Positions 7,228 through 12,245 of a stretch of 12,245 bases of DNA are shown piece by piece (positions within the stretch are counted from its first letter, which is position 1; each line of letters opens with the position of its first letter). The DNA is taken from assembly GCA_002388885.1 (NCBI GenBank), contig DGNI01000161.1, forward strand, positions 1 to 12,245, written 5' to 3'. The translations under genes and the position numbers were made by a program. Source of the stretch: Parvularculaceae bacterium UBA4496. Lineage in GTDB: Bacteria; Pseudomonadota; Alphaproteobacteria; Caulobacterales; Parvularculaceae. The notes under the pieces are model-generated. The model was not told where the DNA came from and did not search any database. It saw only the letters and a program-made list of their open reading frames with translations.

Positions 7228-8171
7228 GCACGCTGCCTTTCCATGGCTTCGTCTTTATACTCAACGGCGATTCCGGCTGCGCCTTCAATGTGACGGGCCC
7301 ATTTCAGTGCTTCCCGGCCGTCAAGACCGCTCACATGCGGGGCGCGATTGTCACAGATGCATGAGACAAATTCGTTGGCGCCAAACTTCAGCGGATCCGA
7401 AAATGCAAGCGGCGTGTCGTCATTCGAAAAATTTGCGGTAAGCGGGGCTGGCGTCGAGTTTGAAATCTCTCGCCTGATGAAATCGAATTCAACTACGCCA
7501 TCATCATAAACGAGCGTCATGCGCCTTTCCGGCGACGTTGCGCGTCGCGTCGCCTTCAGGGAAACGACAGTCCCGTTTGTCAGCATGATATCGGCGGACA
7601 TGTCATGCGCGCCGCCTTCTGCCGAGACGCTTTCGATCTCCGCCTTCGTCATGTGCCGTATCAGGTCGATATCGTGCACCATAAGGTCGAGAGCGACGGA
7701 AACGTCTTCGCAACGCCCGTTTGCCGATGTGCATCGAATGCTGTCAATCTTCAAAGGCGCGCGTTTGCGGCTGAACATTCCTGCGGCCTCGAACACGTAA
7801 CGTTCCTGATGGCCGGTTTGCAAAACAACACCATGCTTGCTGGCAAGGGCGATCAACTCATCCGCATCGGCGATGTCGAGAGCAATCGGTTTTTCGATAA
7901 ACACATGTTTGCCGGCCGCGAGCGCCTGCCGCGCCAATTCAAAGTGGTCGCTGGCGGGCACGGCGATAATGACGGCGTCTATCTCCGCCAGGAAATCCGC
8001 AAATCTTGAGAAGGCTTTTGTAGAGAATTTATTCGCCAGGTTTTGGGCGTTCGACTGATTAATATCAAAAACCCCCGCAAGCGATGCTGCGGGGTGATCT
8101 GCAAATTTCGATGCGTGATATCCGCCGAACACGCCGGCGCCGGCGACGCCGACATTGATACCCTTCGTCAC
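7224..8171 (-). CDS. Gfo/Idh/MocA-family NAD(P)-dependent sugar dehydrogenase
   Basis: A 315-residue oxidoreductase, cytoplasmic, probably oxidising a hydroxyl of a nucleotide sugar to the keto form that the next gene aminates. The N-terminal Rossmann domain has GVAGAGVFGGYHA at 8-20, the family EKP motif is at 93-95 (FIEKPIALD), and the conserved active-site histidine is in LMVHDIDL (163-170). I chose GTG 8171 as the start because GGAG (8180-8183) sits eight bases upstream and the protein then begins MTKGINVGVAGAG, right at the first beta strand. The ATG at 8294 would add 41 residues rich in Arg, Trp and Cys that do not fit the fold. The last four bases overlap the aminotransferase start. 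Confidence 0.88.
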   Translation of the reverse strand: MTKGINVGVAGAGVFGGYHASKFADHPAASLAGVFDINQSNAQNLANKFSTKAFSRFADFLAEIDAVIIAVPASDHFELARQALAAGKHVFIEKPIALDIADADELIALASKHGVVLQTGHQERYVFEAAGMFSRKRAPLKIDSIRCTSANGRCEDVSVALDLMVHDIDLIRHMTKAEIESVSAEGGAHDMSADIMLTNGTVVSLKATRRATSPERRMTLVYDDGVVEFDFIRREISNSTPAPLTANFSNDDTPLAFSDPLKFGANEFVSCICDNRAPHVSGLDGREALKWARHIEGAAGIAVEYKDEAMERQRA

Positions 8172-8179
8172 TATCTCAG

Positions 8180-8183
8180 CTCC
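8180..8183 (-). promoter_or_regulatory. Ribosome-binding site that sets the dehydrogenase start
   Basis: On the minus strand GGAG is followed by eight bases (CTGAGATA) and then GTG at 8171. This spacing is ideal and is the reason for preferring GTG 8171 over the in-frame ATG at 8294. Confidence 0.65.
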
Positions 8184-8310
8184 GCCAGTTGCGCCCCCGC
8201 ACCAGCGGGAACAGGCGGCCCCCCGCTCCCGATTTTTCCACTCTATCCTGTATCGCCTGTGTGGAAATAGGCCGGATACTGCGGAAAAGTTCAAACTATA
8301 TTTCCAGCTG

Positions 8311-8334
8311 TTTCATGAAAGGCTTGTCATGAAA
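8311..8334. repeat. 8-bp inverted repeat downstream of the DAHP synthase gene
   Basis: TTTCATGA (8311-8318) and TCATGAAA (8327-8334) are perfect reverse complements around an 8-base spacer, 15 bp beyond the DAHP synthase stop on the minus strand. There is no T tract, so it is not a standard intrinsic terminator. It might be an RNA 3'-end structure or a protein-binding site in the 178-bp gap before the dehydrogenase gene. The rest of that gap shows no other feature I can support. Confidence 0.35.
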
Positions 8335-8349
8335 AGCGGAGAATTTGCC

Positions 8350-9708
8350 TCAAAATTTCGCAGGACGCGTTCCTTTGAAACGATCGGCCAAAATAAACGC
8401 CAGATCCAGCGCCTGACTGGCGTTGAGGCGCGGGTCGCAATGGGTGTGGTATCGCGATGACAGGTCGGCTTCCGAAATCTCCTGAGAGCCCCCAAGGCAC
8501 TCCGTGACGTTCTGTCCCGTCATTTCAAAATGCACCCCGCCGGGGTTGGCGCCTTCGGCGCGGCAGACGTCAAAAAACGTGCCAACCTCCGACAGGATTG
8601 AATCGACATGACGCGTCTTGTAGCCGCCTTCGGTTTTGATCGTGTTGCCGTGCATGGGGTCGCATGACCAGACGACATTACGGCCTTCGGAAACGATCCT
8701 GCGGACAAGCGGTGCGAGACCAGCCTTCGCATTTTCGGCGCCAAAGCGTGCGATCAAAACAATCCTTCCGGCTTCGTTGTTCGGATTGAGAATATCGAGC
8801 AGGTTTAAAAGCTCGTCTGTAGACAGGCTTGGCCCGCATTTAATCCCGATCGGGTTTTCAATACCGCGGCAGAATTCAACATGCGCGCCGTCGGGCTGAC
8901 GTGTGCGGTCGCCGATCCAGACCATATGCGCTGACGTATCGTACCATTTGCCGCTGGTGGAATCGACGCGCGTCATGGCGGTCTCGAAACCCAACAGCAG
9001 CGCTTCGTGGCTCGTGTAAAAGTCAACCTCGCGAATGGCGCGTACGCTGGAGCCGTCGACGCCGCAGGCTTCCATGAAGGTGATTGACTCCGAAATCTTG
9101 TCCGCAAGCGCGCGGTAGCGTTCTTCCTGCGGATTGCCCTCGACGAATTCTAACGTCCATTTGTGCACATTGCGCAAGTCAGCGTAGCCGCCGGACGCAA
9201 AAGCGCGAATAAGATTAAGCGTCGCGGCTGAATGACCATAGGCTTTTAATAGCCGTTGCGGATCGGGCGTGCGCGCTGACATCTCGAACTCCATGCCGTT
9301 GATGTTGTCGCCACGATAGCTTGGCAGGGTTTCGCCGCCCATGCTTTCGGTCGGCGATGAGCGCGGTTTGGCGAACTGGCCGGCGATGCGGCCAACCTTG
9401 ATAACCGGCATGGCGGCGCCGAACGTCAGCACGACGGCCATCTGCAGCAGCACGCGAAACGTGTCGCGGATATTGTTGGGATGAAATTCCTTGAAGCTTT
9501 CCGCGCAATCGCCGCCCTGCAGCAGGAACGCCTCGCCGCGCGCGACGCGGGCGAGGGAGGAGCGCAAGGTGCGCGCTTCGCCGGCGAACACCAGCGGCGG
9601 ATAGCCCGACAGCTCCTTTTCCACGGCGGCAAGGGCGGCCGGGTCCGGATAATCCGTCGGAATATGCAGCGCGGTCTTTTCACGCCAGCTTACAGGCGAC
9701 CAACTCAT
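8350..9708 (-). CDS. aroG: Class II 3-deoxy-7-phosphoheptulonate (DAHP) synthase
   Basis: The 452-residue enzyme condenses phosphoenolpyruvate and erythrose 4-phosphate to DAHP, the entry reaction of the shikimate pathway. It is the plant/mycobacterial class II type. The metal ligands are all visible: Cys68 in GGDCAE, His353 in DPMHGN, Glu395 in HFEMTG and Asp425 in CDPRLN. Their spacing matches Cys87/His369/Glu411/Asp441 of the M. tuberculosis enzyme. KPRSSP is at 114-119 and YRGDNING at 131-138. The N-terminal extension is shorter than in the mycobacterial protein, so aromatic-amino-acid feedback may differ. ATG 9708 has GGAG nine bases upstream. The symbol follows mycobacterial usage; aroH or aroF are also used. 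An inverted repeat at 9778-9815 lies in its upstream region. Confidence 0.95.
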   Translation of the reverse strand: MSWSPVSWREKTALHIPTDYPDPAALAAVEKELSGYPPLVFAGEARTLRSSLARVARGEAFLLQGGDCAESFKEFHPNNIRDTFRVLLQMAVVLTFGAAMPVIKVGRIAGQFAKPRSSPTESMGGETLPSYRGDNINGMEFEMSARTPDPQRLLKAYGHSAATLNLIRAFASGGYADLRNVHKWTLEFVEGNPQEERYRALADKISESITFMEACGVDGSSVRAIREVDFYTSHEALLLGFETAMTRVDSTSGKWYDTSAHMVWIGDRTRQPDGAHVEFCRGIENPIGIKCGPSLSTDELLNLLDILNPNNEAGRIVLIARFGAENAKAGLAPLVRRIVSEGRNVVWSCDPMHGNTIKTEGGYKTRHVDSILSEVGTFFDVCRAEGANPGGVHFEMTGQNVTECLGGSQEISEADLSSRYHTHCDPRLNASQALDLAFILADRFKGTRPAKF

Positions 9709-9777
9709 CTTGAAAAACTCCGTAACCAGCGGTCTTTAGCCCGCGGAGCGCTGCGCTGCAACAATGCGGCCCCTCAA

Positions 9778-9815
9778 GCCTGTCGCCGATTTGATTTCGG
9801 CGTCAGCGGACAGGC
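9778..9815. promoter_or_regulatory. Bulged inverted repeat between aroG and the hydrolase gene
   Basis: GCCTGTC (9778-9784) pairs with GACAGGC (9809-9815), and the inner GCCGA (9785-9789) pairs with TCGGC (9797-9801), leaving a 7-base loop and a one-sided 7-base bulge. It lies 70 bp upstream of the aroG start and 44 bp upstream of the divergent metallo-hydrolase. It could be a leader-RNA structure for aroG or an operator serving both genes. No leader peptide rich in aromatic codons was seen, and I could not place confident promoters in 9709-9858. Confidence 0.4.
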
Positions 9816-9858
9816 TGTTATCAAGGTCCGGTTTTTTCGATCATAAGGGGTTTATTCG

Positions 9859-10764
9859 ATGCCGAGATTTTATGTGAAGCCGATGATATTCGCCGCTGCT
9901 GCGCTCGCCGCCGGTCCGGCGCTTGCCCAGCGGGATTTTTCCAATGTGGAGATCAAGACGACAGAGATCGGCGGCGGGGTCTATATGCTGGAAGGCGCGG
10001 GCGGCAATATCGGTCTTTCTGTGGGCGAGGACGGCGCGTTCGTGATTGACGATCAGTTCGCGCCCCTGGCGGAGAAAATCGTTTCAGCGATAGAGGCGGT
10101 ATCCGACCAGCCGGTGGAATTTGTCGTAAACACGCACTGGCATGGCGACCATACGGGCGGCAACGAAGCCATGAGCGGGCTCGGCGCGCATATTGTCGCC
10201 CATGACAATGTGCGCGAGCGATTGAAAGCAGGCCTTGTGCGGGAAGGGGGTCACACAACGCCGCCAGCGCCCGCCGGCGCGTTGCCGGTCATTACGTTCT
10301 CGCATTCCATGTCATTTTACTGGAACGGCCATGACATTCGCGTCTGGCACCCTGAAAAGGCGCATACGGACGGCGACGCCATCATCTTTTTCAAGGACGT
10401 GAATATCGTTCATATGGGCGACGTGTTTTTCAATGGCGGGTTTCCCTATGTCGATCTGGAATCCGGCGGCGATCTCGACGGTTATATCGCGACCCACGAA
10501 AAAGTGCTGGGCAAGATTGACGGCGAAACGAAGATCATTCCCGGGCACGGGGCGCTGGCGACAAAAGCCGACCTTCAGAAAACAGTCGAAATGCTGAAGG
10601 ACGTTCGCTCGCGCATTCAGGCGCTGATTGACGAGGGCAGGAGCGAAGACGAAGTTGTTGCGGCGGCCCCACTTGCCGATCTTGATGCTGCCTGGGGGCA
10701 GGGCTTTATTAATGCTGAGCGCATGACCCGCACCGCATACAAATCGCTCGCGGTTGCCGAATAG
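9859..10764 (+). CDS. Secreted metallo-beta-lactamase-fold hydrolase
   Basis: A 301-residue protein with a likely Sec signal peptide: a hydrophobic stretch at 9-20, with cleavage probably after PALAQ (20-24). It should therefore act in the periplasm. The dinuclear zinc site is complete: HWHGDH at 93-98 (His93, His95, Asp97, His98), His169 in HTDGD (169-173), Asp188 in HMGDVF and His230 in PGHG (228-231). This is the general hydrolase arrangement, not the Cys-containing B1 beta-lactamase set, so the substrate cannot be assigned. Related proteins are usually annotated only as MBL-fold hydrolases; a beta-lactamase or a lactone/thioester hydrolase are alternatives. AAGGGG (9845-9850) lies eight bases before the ATG. 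A terminator follows 14 bp after the stop. Confidence 0.88.
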   Translation: MPRFYVKPMIFAAAALAAGPALAQRDFSNVEIKTTEIGGGVYMLEGAGGNIGLSVGEDGAFVIDDQFAPLAEKIVSAIEAVSDQPVEFVVNTHWHGDHTGGNEAMSGLGAHIVAHDNVRERLKAGLVREGGHTTPPAPAGALPVITFSHSMSFYWNGHDIRVWHPEKAHTDGDAIIFFKDVNIVHMGDVFFNGGFPYVDLESGGDLDGYIATHEKVLGKIDGETKIIPGHGALATKADLQKTVEMLKDVRSRIQALIDEGRSEDEVVAAAPLADLDAAWGQGFINAERMTRTAYKSLAVAE

Positions 10765-10778
10765 TCCCAAACAAAAAA

Positions 10779-10800
10779 GAGCGCCCAAATGTGGGCGCTC
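10779..10800. terminator. Bidirectional intrinsic terminator
   Basis: GAGCGCCCA and TGGGCGCTC form a perfect 9-bp stem around AATG. Six A precede it (10773-10778), giving a strong U tract for leftward transcripts of the small exported protein gene. On the right, AGTTTTC gives a weaker U tract for the rightward hydrolase gene. It lies between two convergent genes and can serve both. Confidence 0.85.
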
Positions 10801-10823
10801 AGTTTTCAGGGATGATGGGGTGT

Positions 10824-11102
10824 TTAGGCGAGGCTGATTTCCGAAACCTCGCCGCGGCGGATTTTGCAAACCGCTTCCATCGCCTCGCCGTCATGCGGGA
10901 CGAGTTCAATAGCAACGGTTTTCGTTGCGCCGCCGCCGCCGCGTACGAACTTGGCGCGATATTCTCCGGCCGTGACGAGGCCTTCATTTTCAGCAGCGAG
11001 GGCGCACAAATTTACATTTTTTGTCCAGTCGGCAGCCATGACAGATGCGCCAGATGTAAGGGCGGCGCTTGCCGCCAGGATGGCCAAGGTCTTGTTCAGC
11101 AT
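10824..11102 (-). CDS. Small exported protein of unknown function
   Basis: A 92-residue protein with a clear signal peptide: Lys4, a hydrophobic core LAILAASAALTSGAS (6-20) and a VMA-A cleavage site after about residue 23. The mature protein is about 69 residues, predicted periplasmic. It has two cysteines (Cys33 and Cys79) that could form a disulfide, and a GGGG turn at 55-58 inside what looks like a beta-rich domain (TKTVAIELVPHDGEA). I do not recognise the family. ATG 11102 is chosen because GGAG lies six bases upstream and the signal peptide starts there; the open frame back to 11258 has no signal-like start. It is transcribed away from the HxlR-type regulator, whose target it may be, and ends before the terminator at 10779-10800. 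Confidence 0.8.
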   Translation of the reverse strand: MLNKTLAILAASAALTSGASVMAADWTKNVNLCALAAENEGLVTAGEYRAKFVRGGGGATKTVAIELVPHDGEAMEAVCKIRRGEVSEISLA

Positions 11103-11154
11103 GGGTTTCTCCAGTTCTAGATGTCCGGCGCGACGCGTTTTTGTTCTTCGCCAG

Positions 11155-11184
11155 TTGATTACAAAATAGACTTTACTATATAAT
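11155..11184 (+). promoter_or_regulatory. Candidate promoter for the HxlR-family gene
   Basis: TTGATT (11155-11160) and a perfect TATAAT (11179-11184) are separated by 18 bases in an AT-rich island. A start near 11191 would leave a leader of about 114 bases before ATG 11305. This is a sequence-pattern prediction only. Confidence 0.5.
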
Positions 11185-11197
11185 TTTAAAGTGTCAA
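11170..11197 (-). promoter_or_regulatory. Candidate promoter for the small exported protein gene
   Basis: On the minus strand a consensus TTGACA (11192-11197) is followed after 16 bases by TAAAGT (11170-11175). It overlaps the rightward candidate promoter, so polymerase or a repressor bound here would affect both genes. The -10 is imperfect (4 of 6 bases). Confidence 0.45.
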
Positions 11198-11198
11198 A

Positions 11199-11213
11199 TA
11201 CCTTTTTCAGGTA
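11199..11213. promoter_or_regulatory. Candidate operator, 5-bp inverted repeat
   Basis: TACCT (11199-11203) and AGGTA (11209-11213) flank a 5-base spacer. The site touches the leftward -35 element and lies just after the predicted rightward start, where a dimeric HxlR-type protein could control both promoters. HxlR proteins often bind near their own gene; the assignment here is inference. Confidence 0.3.
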
Positions 11214-11268
11214 CCGCACGATTTTGTTACATGCACGACAAGTTAACTGCGAATGCACTAAGCTAATG

Positions 11269-11289
11269 AAAAAAGGCCGAAAATCGGCC
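11269..11289 (-). terminator. Intrinsic terminator for leftward (antisense) transcripts in the hxlR leader
   Basis: On the minus strand GGCCGA and TCGGCC form a perfect 6-bp stem with a 3-base loop, followed by six T (A run at 11269-11274 on the plus strand). It can stop leftward transcripts arriving from the CoA-transferase gene through the HxlR gene. The same hairpin in the rightward leader ends two bases before AGAGG (11291-11295), the HxlR ribosome-binding site, so it could also affect translation. Confidence 0.55.
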
Positions 11290-11304
11290 CAGAGGAAACC
11301 TTGG

Positions 11305-12015
11305 ATGGCGCGAACCTATAATCAGGACTGCATTTTGGCGCACGCCCTCGACATGCTGGGCGAGCGCTGGACCCTGCTGATCATTCGCGACCTTTTCCTC
11401 GGACCCCAGCGTTTCGGCGATCTGCAGGCTGGCCTGCCAGGGATCGGCGCCAATCTCCTCAGCAAGCGCCTGAAGGAGCTTGAAGAAGCAGGGCTCATCA
11501 CCACGATCAGTTCGGGCAACGTAAAGGGGCGCTACCGGTTAACCGAGACGGGCGAAGCGTTGCGGCCGACAGTACGCACGCTGATGAAATGGTCGATCAT
11601 GTACTTCATGGAGCGGCCGGAGTTTTCACACGCGCATGAATGCATTTATTCCAACGACCTGCAGCCGGATTCTGTTGCGCTGGCGATTGAAATTTTTGCA
11701 TCGTATTGCCCGGAACCCAACGCCAATTATGTCGCGCGGGTCATCATCGACGACTTTCCCTACACGATTTACAACATGAACGGGCAGCTAATCTGCCGCC
11801 GCGGCGCCGATGCGCCGGCGGTTGCGACTTTGAAATCCGATGTGGCGACGATTATGCAATCGTTCAGGATGGAGCTGCCGCTGGAAGAAGCAAAAGCGCG
11901 CATGACGCTGACCGGCGACAAACAGGCGCTTAATCATCTCTTGCGATGCATCGTGCACTCGGCGGACGAAGAACTGCTTGCCGATACGCCGCGCCCGCTG
12001 GAAGCGGTGCTTTAG
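11305..12015 (+). CDS. HxlR-family winged-helix regulator with C-terminal extension
   Basis: A 236-residue cytoplasmic transcription factor. The N-terminal HxlR winged helix (about 5-105) is clear: CILAHALDMLGERWTLLIIRDL (9-30), RFGDL (36-40), GANLLSKRLKELEEAGLI (48-65) and YRLTETGEAL (77-86). Cys9 is at the position of the redox-sensing cysteine in some HxlR members. Typical HxlR proteins are about 100-150 residues; this one adds about 125. That part, with YTIYNMNGQLICRRG (153-167) and GDKQAL (204-209), resembles the pattern of an SCP2-like lipid-binding fold, by eye only. AGAGG (11291-11295), nine bases upstream, supports ATG 11305 over ATG 11266 or the open frame from 11191. It diverges from the small exported protein gene and ends two bases from the opposing CoA-transferase gene. 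Confidence 0.88.
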   Translation: MARTYNQDCILAHALDMLGERWTLLIIRDLFLGPQRFGDLQAGLPGIGANLLSKRLKELEEAGLITTISSGNVKGRYRLTETGEALRPTVRTLMKWSIMYFMERPEFSHAHECIYSNDLQPDSVALAIEIFASYCPEPNANYVARVIIDDFPYTIYNMNGQLICRRGADAPAVATLKSDVATIMQSFRMELPLEEAKARMTLTGDKQALNHLLRCIVHSADEELLADTPRPLEAVL

Positions 12016-12017
12016 CT

Positions 12018-12245
12018 TTAAACAGCGACTTCGAAATTCGCTTCCGTAAGCGACTTCACTTCATCGACCGTCACATCCGGCGCCAGCTCGACAAGCTTCA
12101 TGCCCTTGCCGCGCTCGACCTCAAAGACGCCGAGATTGGTGATCACCATATCGACGACTTGCTGCCCGGTGAGCGGCAGCGAGCATTCGTGGAGCAGTTT
12201 CGGCGAGCCCGATTTAGATGCGTGATCCATGACGATCACGATCTT
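12018..12245 (-). CDS. 3-oxoacid CoA-transferase subunit B, C-terminal fragment
   Basis: The last 75 residues of a CoA-transferase beta subunit, entering from the right edge and ending at TAA (12020-12018). Recognisable marks are VIVMDHASKSGSPKLL, ECSLPLTGQQVVDMVITNLGVF and LVELAPDVTVDEV, the conserved C-terminal pattern of ScoB/AtoA/PcaJ-type subunits. These enzymes move CoA between succinyl-CoA (or acetyl-CoA) and 3-oxoacids in ketone-body, acetoacetate or beta-ketoadipate use; the fragment does not allow a choice among them. An A subunit gene would be expected upstream, outside the window. No terminator follows the stop; the first candidate on this strand is at 11269-11289. Confidence 0.88.
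   Translation of the reverse strand, partial: KIVIVMDHASKSGSPKLLHECSLPLTGQQVVDMVITNLGVFEVERGKGMKLVELAPDVTVDEVKSLTEANFEVAV

Noticed and set aside
8172..8294. Longer start for the Gfo/Idh dehydrogenase at ATG 8294.
   Set aside because: The extra 41 residues do not fit a Rossmann-fold N-terminus, and GTG 8171 has a well-spaced GGAG.
11191..11304. Longer HxlR protein starting at 11191 or ATG 11266.
   Set aside because: The segment contains a hairpin and a candidate promoter start, and AGAGG is correctly placed only for ATG 11305.
1..12245. Search for phage genes, transposases, CRISPR arrays, toxin-antitoxin pairs, defence genes, tRNA or rRNA.
   Set aside because: None was seen; all larger genes fall into known metabolic, transport or regulatory families.

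Overview
The window looks like chromosomal DNA from an alphaproteobacterium. This is an inference from GC-rich codon use, dense gene packing, a class II DAHP synthase, and an unusual arginine pathway: a transcarbamylase of the N-acetylornithine type together with a fused N-acetylglutamate synthase/kinase. From memory, that pairing is described in Xanthomonas, and the fused NAGS/K also in Maricaulis maris. I would lean towards a Maricaulales/Parvularculales-like marine lineage, but the sequence alone does not prove it.

Layout. Positions 1-161 (-) hold the N-terminus of an unidentified membrane protein. Reading right from 373 is an arginine gene run: acetylornithine carbamoyltransferase (373-1383), an AT-rich orphan gene (1380-1856), bifunctional acetylglutamate kinase/synthase argB (1878-3203), a REP-like inverted-repeat element (about 3220-3306), and argC (3323-4273). 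A Kef-type K+/H+ antiporter follows 20 bp later (4294-6063). Its stop codon directly abuts that of an oppositely oriented pair (6064-8171, -): a DegT/DnrJ aminotransferase and a Gfo/Idh/MocA dehydrogenase with an ATGA overlap, typical of nucleotide-sugar biosynthesis. Class II DAHP synthase (8350-9708, -) is next, then a divergent secreted metallo-beta-lactamase-fold hydrolase (9859-10764, +). Further right are a two-sided terminator (10779-10800), a small exported protein (10824-11102, -), an AT-rich divergent promoter region, an HxlR-family regulator with a long C-terminal domain (11305-12015, +), and the C-terminus of a 3-oxoacid CoA-transferase B subunit (12018-12245, -).

How the genes fit together. 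The arginine genes encode the first three steps (NAGS, NAGK, ArgC) and the transcarbamylation step of a route that keeps the acetyl group on until acetylcitrulline. ArgD, the acetylcitrulline deacetylase, ArgG and ArgH are not in the window. The sugar-nucleotide pair and the DAHP synthase are other anabolic functions.

Most of the window is ordinary metabolism, and I see no phage, transposase, CRISPR array, tRNA or rRNA. The main oddities are the low-GC orphan gene fitted exactly between two GC-rich arginine genes, the composite REP-like element between argB and argC, and the compact regulatory region around the HxlR gene.
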